Positions 7,120-12,299 of a stretch of DNA of 12,299 nucleotides are shown piece by piece (positions within the stretch are counted from its first letter, which is position 1; each line of letters begins with the position of its first letter). The position numbers and the translations under genes are program-made. Below the pieces are notes generated by a model. That model saw only the letters and a program-made list of their open reading frames with translations. It made no database searches and was not told the DNA's origin. This DNA is from Ignavibacteriaceae bacterium. Lineage in GTDB: Bacteria; Bacteroidota; Ignavibacteria; Ignavibacteriales; Ignavibacteriaceae. The stretch spans positions 1 through 12,299 of the forward strand of contig JALHTS010000673.1 in NCBI GenBank assembly GCA_022865965.1. The letters are read 5' to 3'.

Positions 7120-7180
7120 CTAATCAAGCCTCAAGGTAAAGTTGTCAGCAATAAAACTCAGAGTTGTCACAAAATTGTCA
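7120..7180 (-). promoter_or_regulatory. Promoter and tandem TGACA activator sites of the UbiA operon
   Basis: In the minus-strand sense, TGACA half-sites lie at 7176-7180, 7165-7169 and 7143-7147 (11- and 22-bp steps). The proximal one makes the -35 box CTGACA (7143-7148), with a 17-bp spacer to the -10 box GATTAG (7120-7125). Spacing and distance to the start codon (about 72 bp versus 77 bp) match the promoter at 3919-3979. Both share the 14-mer AATTGTCAAAAATT (here 7173-7186). Two independent copies of one layout make this unlikely to be chance. Confidence 0.65.
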
Positions 7181-7194
7181 AAAATTACCAGCGC

Positions 7195-7209
7195 TTAACA
7201 ATTTGTTAA
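7195..7209. promoter_or_regulatory. Palindrome TTAACAATTTGTTAA in the divergent intergenic region
   Basis: This is a perfect 7-1-7 inverted repeat between the UbiA gene and the small plus-strand membrane protein gene. It could be an operator for the small gene, but it is AT-rich and occurs once, so support is thin. Confidence 0.3.
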
Positions 7210-7243
7210 TCTTATGCTAATTATAGCTTAACATTTGTCTGGG

Positions 7244-7462
7244 ATGAGGGTTTTATTTTTACATCACAAAATGATGTTAAAAATTTATGGGGCAGTTATA
7301 AGATCTTTAATCCTTTTCGCAGCTATTCAAGCAATGGCATTTTTCTTAGGTTCAAGTGATACCGCAACAATTAGCATGGTAGTTTTAGGAATGGCTGTTG
7401 CAGTATTTGTTTCCGCTTACTTATCAGCTTTTAGAAAGGACAAGCGACATAAAAAAACATAG
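7244..7462 (+). CDS. Small two-helix membrane protein, unknown function
   Basis: Starting at ATG 7244 gives 72 residues; TTG 7235 (75 residues) and ATG 7271 (63 residues) are alternatives, and no strong ribosome binding site decides. There are two hydrophobic segments, about residues 16-35 and 42-62, separated by a short polar turn (GSSDTAT). The tail RKDKRHKKT is strongly basic, which predicts both termini in the cytoplasm. I recognise no family. Support for being a real gene comes from a related remnant at 10013-10126 with a gap-free alignment of about 31 residues, including the position of the basic tail. It is divergent from the UbiA operon and could share its regulatory region. Repeat copy 2 begins about 140 bp downstream. 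Confidence 0.55.
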   Translation: MRVLFLHHKMMLKIYGAVIRSLILFAAIQAMAFFLGSSDTATISMVVLGMAVAVFVSAYLSAFRKDKRHKKT

Positions 7463-7465
7463 TAA

Positions 7466-7651
7466 AAGCAGTATTCGAAGTTTAGTAAAACTAAAACATT
7501 TCTATTATTTATAAATCTTAACGGGTACAAGCAAACACATCCCGATTATTTTATATGTACTGCTAATGAAGCTTTACGCAACATCAAAGAGTATAAGAAG
7601 ATGGGAATACTTAATATGTATTTAATAAACAATGATAAATTCAAAGATTGA
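7466..7651 (+). pseudogene. C-terminal fragment of an unidentified protein, no start codon
   Basis: The frame is open for 61 codons to TGA 7649-7651, with no start codon near its beginning and a stop just upstream. The translation includes FLLFINLNGYKQTHPDYFI and ends MGILNMYLINNDKFKD. The alternation of strand-like and charged segments looks like a genuine protein C-terminus, perhaps nuclease-related, but I do not recognise the family with confidence. The last 14 codons lie inside the long repeat. In copy 1 the same codons (about 685-729) are kept but the preceding part is unrelated. It is therefore a broken gene end carried by, or at the edge of, the repeated element. Confidence 0.4.
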
Positions 7652-7812
7652 CAGGATAAGATTAAATAAAATAGTATCAATTATGTAAAAAGAATAAGTA
7701 ATTTCTGGTATAAGAAATTTAATGTCAGAAAATATTTATTATACATAAAATTCATTCAGAAATTTAGTTAGAAGTGAGAGCTAAGTAATTGGTTGGCATA
7801 GTTAAAATAAAA

Positions 7813-7880
7813 GCTCATAACCCGAAGGTTGTAGGTTCTTCGCCTGAGGCGGACCACCGTGGCGGACTGCTCCCCTACTA
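7813..7880 (+). pseudogene. tRNA-fMet 3' half, copy 2, interrupted in the T-loop
   Basis: The anticodon loop CTCATAA (7814-7820), CCCGA, T-stem GTAGG (7831-7835) and first T-loop bases TTC match copy 1. After 7838 the T-loop is replaced by about 33 bp of GC-rich palindromic sequence before CCCCTACTA (7872-7880). It cannot fold as a tRNA. Confidence 0.65.
7839..7871. repeat. Small GC-rich palindromic insert in tRNA T-loop
   Basis: It contains CGCC-TGA-GGCG (7841-7851), the near-palindrome CCACCGTGG (7854-7862) and a direct repeat GGCGGAC (7848-7854 and 7861-7867). It is much richer in G and C than its surroundings and is absent from copy 1, so it looks like a small inserted palindromic repeat (REP-like). 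Confidence 0.5.
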
Positions 7881-7919
7881 AATAAAAAACCTCACGCAAA
7901 ACGCGTGGGTTTTTTATTT
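7880..7919 (+). terminator. Intrinsic terminator after tRNA remnant, copy 2
   Basis: CTCACGC (7891-7897) pairs with GCGTGGG (7903-7909, one G-U) around an AAAAC loop. It is extended by AAATAAAAAA (7880-7889) pairing with TTTTTTATTT (7910-7919). It has the same design and position as the terminator at 936-976 but a different sequence. Confidence 0.8.
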
Positions 7920-7956
7920 TTAAATAGTAATAGGACAGCGAGTTGTATCCTGTTTA

Positions 7957-7993
7957 CCCGCCGAAATGGAATGTAGGCGGGCCCCCGCTACTA
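7957..7993 (+). repeat. Palindrome plus tRNA 3'-tail module, copy 2 side
   Basis: A perfect 6-bp stem CCCGCC (7957-7962)/GGCGGG (7976-7981) is followed by CCCCCGCTACTA (7982-7993), the same acceptor-tail 12-mer as at 925-936 and 1039-1050. It corresponds to the module at 1016-1050. Confidence 0.55.
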
Positions 7994-7994
7994 G

Positions 7995-8300
7995 GAAAGC
8001 CTGAATATAAAAAGTGCAAGCGAGTATTTAGGATTAGCGGAAGCTACACTTTATCAAATGATACATAAAAGGAAGATACCGCACTTTAAACCGACTGGTA
8101 AAATGGTCTTTTTCTCACTACTTGAATTAAATAAATGGGCTTTTATGCATAAGATTATGACAAGTGAAGAGATTGATAGCAAAGTTAATAGTTATGTATT
8201 TTGGGGAAAAAGGGATTGGGAGGGGAAGGATTATGAGCTGATTTATAAAAGAAGAGAAAAACAGCTGGTAGCACTACAGTTAAAAAATACAAGAAATTAA
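7995..8300 (+). pseudogene. Excisionase-like HTH DNA-binding protein, 5' end missing
   Basis: The frame is open from 7995 (after TAG 7992-7994) to TAA 8298-8300. Codons before the first ATG (8058) read KSASEYLGLAEATLYQ, which is the first part of a MerR/excisionase-type HTH (HTH_17: 'xASEYLGxSxxTLYxxxxxxKIPxxKPxGKxxFxxxxL..W'). After the ATG come MIHKRKIPHFKPTGKMVFF and LELNKWAF, the wing and last helix. An 80-residue product from ATG 8058 would lack the recognition helices, and no ATG, GTG or TTG lies in the upstream part. The repeat boundary at about 8015 falls where the start should be, so the gene looks decapitated. Such proteins are usually excisionases or regulators of mobile elements and would fit a role in the neighbouring cassette. 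Confidence 0.6.
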
Positions 8301-8370
8301 TAAATTTAAAAAACATATTATACTAAAATTGAGTAAAAATGCACACCTTATATAAAAAAGAAAAATTTGG

Positions 8371-8408
8371 TGTTGACATTAGTGTAAAAAAGTATAAATT
8401 TGTCAACA
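8371..8408 (+). promoter_or_regulatory. Inverted repeat TGTTGACA...TGTCAACA upstream of the Xre-ImmA gene
   Basis: Perfect 8-bp arms (8371-8378 and 8401-8408) are separated by 22 bp and end 19 bp before the ATG. The left arm contains TTGACA, a likely -35 box; the -10 candidates (TATAAA 8393-8398 or TAAATT 8395-8400) lie within the spacer. Placement of a symmetric site over the promoter fits autorepression by the encoded Xre protein. This is inferred. Confidence 0.5.
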
Positions 8409-8427
8409 GAATTAAAAAGGTATTAAT

Positions 8428-9468
8428 ATGTTTGGTGAAAGATTAAAATCCGCCAGAAAAATGGCTGGTTACTCACTTGAGGAATTAGCAAATAAATTAG
8501 GTGACATAACTAAGCAAGCTCTGAGTAACTATGAAAATAATAAAAGAAATCCTGATAGTGCAATTATTATCAGGTTGGCAAAAATATTTGGCGTTAAGCC
8601 AGATTATTTTTTGAGGAATTCGAATGTCAAATTTGAAAACTTTGAGTACAGAAAAAGATCAAAAATATTAAAGAAAGAGATCAATAGGATTGAAGAAAAA
8701 ACTATAGACTATTTGGAGAGGTTTATAGAATTAGAACAAATAATGGGATTTGATGAGAAATTTGTGAATCCTTTGAAAAATATAGAGATCTCTGACGGAA
8801 GAGGTGCTGAGACTGCGGCAGAAAAGCTAAGGGAAGAATGGAGATTGGGTTTGAACCCTATCAAAAATTTGATTGAAACCCTTGAAGAAAAAGAAATCAG
8901 AATTTTTGAAATTGATGCGGATAAAGGTTTTGATGGATTAGCTGTTTATAGTGGAGCAATACCAATTATTATCGTTAATAAAGACATAGATGATATTGTA
9001 AGAAAACGAATGACCATAGCCCACGAACTTGGACACTTACTTTTAAAATTGAATAGTAAATTAAATTCAAAAGAAAAGGAAAGATTTTGTTACAGGTTTG
9101 CAGGAGCATTTTTAATTCCCAAACAAGTTATGACTAATGGACTTGGTGAAAACAGAACTAAGGTTATTCTAAGTGAATTAGAACACTTAAAATTGGAGTA
9201 TGGTATTTCTATACTGGCTTTGATGAGAAGAGCAAGAGACCTGGGGATAATTACTTCACAGAAATACAGAAACTTTTGCATTAGAGTAAAAAAAGAGGGA
9301 TGGGGAAAATTTGAGGTAGGGAAGTATGAAGCTGAAGAAAAACCGATTAGAGACAAACATCTATTATATAGAGCATTAGCTGAAGAAATTATCAGTGCAA
9401 GTAAGGCTGCCAGTATCGCTAATATAACTGTGAGTGAGCTAGAGAATGAAGTTGAATTGGTAGTATGA
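8428..9468 (+). CDS. Xre-family HTH regulator fused to ImmA/IrrE zinc protease domain
   Basis: Of 346 residues, 3-60 form a Xre/Cro HTH (FGERLKSARKMAGYSLEELA, then TKQALSNYENNKRNPD). Residues about 130-260 form an ImmA/IrrE (COG2856) metallopeptidase with HELGH (199-203) in RMTIAHELGHLL. The downstream segment KERFCYRFAGAFLIP places a third acidic ligand in the family's E..xC..FA position. Family members such as ImmA of ICEBs1 cleave a partner repressor or antitoxin. The stop overlaps the next ATG (ATGA, 9465-9468), so the PIN protein is translationally coupled. A C-terminal region of about 90 residues (about 255-346) is extra. The ribosome binding site is AAAAAGG. The gene is rich in AGA and ATA codons and AT, as is common in mobile cassettes. 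The likely role is antitoxin or autoregulator of the pair. Confidence 0.85.
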   Translation: MFGERLKSARKMAGYSLEELANKLGDITKQALSNYENNKRNPDSAIIIRLAKIFGVKPDYFLRNSNVKFENFEYRKRSKILKKEINRIEEKTIDYLERFIELEQIMGFDEKFVNPLKNIEISDGRGAETAAEKLREEWRLGLNPIKNLIETLEEKEIRIFEIDADKGFDGLAVYSGAIPIIIVNKDIDDIVRKRMTIAHELGHLLLKLNSKLNSKEKERFCYRFAGAFLIPKQVMTNGLGENRTKVILSELEHLKLEYGISILALMRRARDLGIITSQKYRNFCIRVKKEGWGKFEVGKYEAEEKPIRDKHLLYRALAEEIISASKAASIANITVSELENEVELVV

Positions 9469-9965
9469 AATTACTGATAAGCGATACTAATATATTTATA
9501 GATTTAATAAATATTGATTTATTAGATACATTTTTAAAACTTGAATATGAATTTCATACTACAGATTTTGTGATAAATGAACTTAGTGATGAACAGAATA
9601 AAATTTTAGCAGAAAAAATTAACAAAAATAAGATAATAATAGATAAAGCAGATGAAAATGATTTAAGTGAAATTATTGAACTTCAATCAGAAAAGAGATC
9701 ACTTTCAATCATTGATTTTAGTGTTTTCTACTTTGCTAAAAAACAAAATGCTATGATATTAACCGGAGATAAATCATTCAGAAATTATGCTACTGAACAG
9801 AAATTTGAAGTAAAGGGAGTACTTTGGATCCTAGATCAAATAATAGATACTGGTTTACTAGGTAGCGCAGATATGATTAGTAGATTAGAGACACTAATGA
9901 TAACAAATAAAAGATTACCTAAAGAAGAATGCGATAAAAGATTAAAAAAATGGGGAAAGGGTTGA
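9465..9965 (+). CDS. PIN-domain nuclease-like protein, partner of the Xre-ImmA gene
   Basis: This 166-residue protein has the PIN acidic residues in order: Asp7 in SDTNIFIDL, Glu39 in VINELSDE, Asp84 in SIIDFSVF and Asp102 in ILTGDKSFRNYA. PIN domains are Mg-dependent RNases and form the toxin in many type II toxin-antitoxin pairs. After the core (about residues 1-125) a C-terminal tail of about 40 residues is Lys-rich (KRLPKEECDKRLKKWGKG). It overlaps the protease gene by 4 nt and shares its transcription. Most PIN toxins pair with small DNA-binding antitoxins; pairing with a Xre-protease fusion suggests that the upstream protein serves as antitoxin, or as a switch that releases the nuclease. 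No clear terminator follows. Toxicity is inferred, not shown by sequence. Confidence 0.8.
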   Translation: MKLLISDTNIFIDLINIDLLDTFLKLEYEFHTTDFVINELSDEQNKILAEKINKNKIIIDKADENDLSEIIELQSEKRSLSIIDFSVFYFAKKQNAMILTGDKSFRNYATEQKFEVKGVLWILDQIIDTGLLGSADMISRLETLMITNKRLPKEECDKRLKKWGKG

Positions 9966-10012
9966 TAAATAAAAATCTTTTAAGTAACACCTAACATTTT
10001 ATAGGTATGTAA

Positions 10013-10126
10013 TACCCATCCCGAACAATTGCTTTACTTGTTTTCTTTGGTGCAGCAGTAATTTTTTCTGCGGCTTTTATATCCGCAGTGCTTAAGGATA
10101 GAGTTCAGAAAAGAAAGACTTCTTAG
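10013..10126 (+). pseudogene. Remnant of a second copy of the small membrane protein
   Basis: From just after TAA 10010-10012 to TAG 10124-10126 the frame encodes 37 residues with a hydrophobic helix (ALLVFFGAAVIFSAAFIS) and a basic tail (KDRVQKRKTS). It aligns without gaps to the second helix and tail of the protein at 7244-7462 (about 11 of 31 identical, many others similar). The first helix and start codon are missing. It is an old, diverged 5'-truncated paralog. Confidence 0.5.
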
Positions 10127-10311
10127 CGGACTGTTTTTGAGTCCTGAAGAATCATAACAATTCCATGATCAGTTTTCGGTCGGGTTATTTATATTCCCTT
10201 CCACTCAATAATTTTATTTTCCAAATGAAAAATATCCCTCTTTTTCTCGTCATTTATTGATAATTTTAACCCACAAATAGTTTTTATTTTGATTTATTTA
10301 CGGAGGTTAGG
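10127..10311 (+). other. Leader region of the M16 peptidase gene
   Basis: No gene is seen. A strong Shine-Dalgarno GGAGG (10302-10306) lies 5 nt before ATG 10312 and fixes the peptidase start. The promoter is presumably in the AT-rich 10190-10300 stretch, but I cannot place its boxes. A short GGACT/AGTCC hairpin (10128-10144) lacks a U-tract and is not called as a terminator. Confidence 0.45.
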
Positions 10312-12299
10312 ATGCACTTAAATAAAGCTTTAGCACTCTCATTAGTTATAAGTTTATTTACATCAGTTTATTCTGCTGATGAAAAAGATTTAAAGATTGA
10401 CTATGAAAAATACACTCTAAAAAACGGACTTCAGGTTGTTCTGCATGAAGATAAATCCGATCCGATTGTTTCTGTTGCAATTCAATATCATGTCGGTTCT
10501 AATCGTGAAGTAACAGGACGAACAGGATTTGCTCATTTGTTTGAGCATATGATGTTTCAGGAATCGCAGCATGTTGGGCAAGATCAATTCTTTAAAAAAA
10601 TTCAGGAAGCCGGCGGAACATTAAACGGTGGTACGTGGAAAGATGGAACAATTTATTTTCAGGTTGTTCCCAACAACGCCGTTGAAATGGTTTTATGGAT
10701 GGAAGCAGACAGGATGGGATTTTTGTTAAGCACTGTTACACAGGAAGCTTTTATAAATCAACAAGAAATTGTACAAAACGAAAAGCGTCAAAGAGTTGAC
10801 AACAGGCCATACGGACATACTGGTTATGTTATTGATAAATTACTTTATCCCGAAAATCATCCTTATAACTGGCAGGTTATTGGTTCATTAGATGATTTGC
10901 GCAATGCAACACTTGAAGACATTCGCGATTTTTATGAAAAATGGTATGGCCCTAACAATGCAACACTTGTTGTGGCAGGTGATTTTGATAAAGGACAAAT
11001 CAAAAAATGGATTGAAAAATATTTTGGCGAAATAAAATCTTCTGATCCTAGTGCTGATTTACCGCCAATGCCGGTTAAACTTAATGAAACAAAAAGAGCT
11101 TTTCACGAAGATAACTTTGCACAATCACCCGAATTGAATTTGGTTTTTCCTACAGTTGAACAATACAACAACGATTCTTATGCGCTTTCCTTATTTGGTG
11201 AACTTTTTGCTTATGGTAAGAAAGCTCCACTTTATAAGGTAATTGTTGAAGAGAAAAAATTAGCTCCTTCCGTATCGGCATATCAAAGAAGCGGCGAAAT
11301 TGCAGGTGTTTTTCAGACTAGAATAAGAACTTTTCCAAATGTTAATCTTACTGATGTTGAAAAGGCAATCTTTGATGCTTTCGAAAGATTTGAAACGGAA
11401 GGGTTTACCGAGGAAGACTTAGAAAGAGTAAAAGCAAGAACAGAAACAAATTTTTATAATGGAATTTCCAGTGTTCTTGGCAAGTCTTTTCAACTTGCTC
11501 AATACAATGAATTTGCAGATTCACCGGACTTTATAACTCAAGATCTAAAAAACAGACTTGCTGTCACTAAAGAAGATATTTTGAAAGTTTATGAAAAGTA
11601 TATTAAGAACGGGCACTATATTTTAACAAGTTTTGTTCCTAAGGAAAAAGCAGAACTTATTGCAGAAAATTCTGAGAGATTTCCTGTTGAGGAAGAAACA
11701 ATAGAGGAGCAGGAAGTTGCAAATCTAAAATTAAAATCTGTAAAAGTTGATTTTAATATTGAGAAAGTTCCTTCGTCTTTTGATCGAAGTATTCAACCGA
11801 CATTCGGTTCTGATCCTTTGATAAAGCTTCCTGAAATTTGGGATGCAAAACTTAGTAATGGAATTGAGATTCTGGGAATAAAACACAACGAACTTCCGCT
11901 CGTGGAGTTTTCTATAACTCTTAACGGAGGGAAACAATTTGACGACATAAATAAAGTTGGTGTTGCAGATCTTGTAAGTAGTCTAATGATGGAAGGAACA
12001 AAAAATAAAACTCCATTGGAATTGCAGGAAGCAATTGAAAAGCTTGGTGCAAGAATATCAATGTTCACAACAAATGAATCCATAATTATTCATGCTAATT
12101 GCTTGTCATCAAAACTGAACGAAACCTTCGATTTGGTTAAAGAAATTCTCTTTGAACCACGCTGGGATGAAATTGAATTTGAAAGAATTAAAAAACAAAC
12201 AATTGAAAGAATTAATCGCGAGAAGGCTAAACCTTCTTCAATTGCAAGTTCAGTATTTAATAAATTGATTTATGGTGAAAATCATATTCTTGCTTATGA
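10312..12299 (+). CDS. Secreted M16-family zinc peptidase (two-domain), 3' end outside window
   Basis: The frame is open for 662 codons with no stop before the window end. Residues 1-21 (MHLNKALALSLVISLFTSVYS) are a signal peptide, so it is exported to the periplasm or outer membrane. The inverted zinc motif HLFEH (His75, Glu78, His79) lies in GFAHLFEHMMF, and the distal acidic ligand is Glu157 in QEIVQNEKRQR, the usual distance away. The first M16 core is followed by an inactive-type domain. From about residue 505 a second M16 unit begins (LSNGIEILGIKHNELPLVE) in which the HxxEH position reads DLVSSLM, so it is the catalytically silent half that closes the chamber, as in PqqL-like and processing-peptidase-like proteins. 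M16 peptidases degrade peptides or process secreted proteins. It appears independent of the cassette upstream; its base use is less AT-skewed. Confidence 0.9.
   Translation, partial: MHLNKALALSLVISLFTSVYSADEKDLKIDYEKYTLKNGLQVVLHEDKSDPIVSVAIQYHVGSNREVTGRTGFAHLFEHMMFQESQHVGQDQFFKKIQEAGGTLNGGTWKDGTIYFQVVPNNAVEMVLWMEADRMGFLLSTVTQEAFINQQEIVQNEKRQRVDNRPYGHTGYVIDKLLYPENHPYNWQVIGSLDDLRNATLEDIRDFYEKWYGPNNATLVVAGDFDKGQIKKWIEKYFGEIKSSDPSADLPPMPVKLNETKRAFHEDNFAQSPELNLVFPTVEQYNNDSYALSLFGELFAYGKKAPLYKVIVEEKKLAPSVSAYQRSGEIAGVFQTRIRTFPNVNLTDVEKAIFDAFERFETEGFTEEDLERVKARTETNFYNGISSVLGKSFQLAQYNEFADSPDFITQDLKNRLAVTKEDILKVYEKYIKNGHYILTSFVPKEKAELIAENSERFPVEEETIEEQEVANLKLKSVKVDFNIEKVPSSFDRSIQPTFGSDPLIKLPEIWDAKLSNGIEILGIKHNELPLVEFSITLNGGKQFDDINKVGVADLVSSLMMEGTKNKTPLELQEAIEKLGARISMFTTNESIIIHANCLSSKLNETFDLVKEILFEPRWDEIEFERIKKQTIERINREKAKPSSIASSVFNKLIYGENHILAY

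Larger units (their letters stand above)
7605..8015. repeat. Long direct repeat, copy 2
   Basis: This is the partner of 683-1072. Identity is near-perfect to 7838, inside the T-loop of the tRNA remnant. A palindrome-rich insert then replaces the T-loop 3' side. Similarity resumes across CCCCTACTA, a different terminator, the GGAATG/GGCGGGCCCCCGCTACTA module and AAAGCCTGAA. The right end (about 8015) coincides with the truncated start of the downstream HTH gene, which suggests the repeat was inserted or recombined there. Confidence 0.9.

Noticed and set aside
8373..8398. Classical sigma-70 promoter TTGACA...TATAAA
   Set aside because: The spacer is 14 bp, too short; the site is better described as an inverted-repeat operator with an uncertain -10 box.
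9090..9356. Minus-strand ORF of 88 codons
   Set aside because: It is antisense inside the Xre-ImmA gene, whose protein motifs are clear.
9991..10009. Hairpin after the PIN gene as terminator
   Set aside because: The ACCT/AGGT pairing is very short and lacks a T-tract.
10128..10144. Rho-independent terminator (GGACT/AGTCC)
   Set aside because: The stem is only 5 bp and no U-tract follows.
11731..12083. Two overlapping minus-strand ORFs of 68 and 96 codons
   Set aside because: Both are antisense within the M16 peptidase frame, which is open across the region with family motifs.

Overview
The window is AT-rich and coding-dense. Its gene types (a serine-palmitoyltransferase-like alpha-oxoamine synthase, a B12-binding radical SAM enzyme, a secreted M16 peptidase, a NAGPA-type secreted glycosidase) and weak ribosome binding sites in most genes fit a Bacteroidota/Ignavibacteriota-type chromosome. 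That placement is inference. All family calls come from reading motifs; no database was searched.

Layout. (1) 1-517, minus: 5' part of a secreted phosphodiester-glycosidase-like gene. (2) 518-1093: non-coding, holding copy 1 of a long repeat that carries the 3' half of an initiator tRNA(fMet), plus terminators. (3) 1094-7071, minus: five genes in two transcription units. The upstream unit is a UbiA prenyltransferase, a lipid kinase (diacylglycerol/sphingosine-kinase fold) and a ThiL/AIR-synthase-like enzyme, tightly coupled (1-nt gap, 13-nt overlap). The downstream unit is the alpha-oxoamine synthase and the radical SAM enzyme. A 73-bp palindromic element lies between the units. (4) 7244-7462, plus: a small two-helix membrane protein, divergent from the UbiA gene. 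(5) 7466-8300: an ORF fragment, repeat copy 2 and an excisionase-like HTH gene lacking its start. (6) 8428-9965, plus: an Xre-ImmA regulator/protease and a PIN-domain protein overlapping by ATGA, resembling a toxin-antitoxin or defence cassette. (7) 10013-10126: remnant of a second copy of the small membrane protein. (8) 10312 to the window end, plus: a secreted M16 zinc peptidase, incomplete.

The most interesting result concerns the five-gene cluster. Upstream of both transcription units lies the same layout: three TGACA half-sites spaced 11 and 22 bp, the last forming a -35 box placed 17 bp from a (T/G)ATTAG -10 box. The starts lie about 75 bp from the nearest half-site in both cases. This argues that the units are co-regulated, probably by an OmpR/PhoB-type response regulator binding 11-bp direct repeats. 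Enzyme types and regulation together suggest a dedicated pathway for an unusual membrane lipid or prenylated lipid, possibly stress- or phosphate-controlled. The product is unknown.

The second theme is genome plasticity. The 6.9-kb interval holding the cluster is bracketed by direct repeats about 97% identical over their 231-bp core. Each includes tRNA(fMet) 3'-half sequence, the kind of site used by integrases. No integrase is present in the window.
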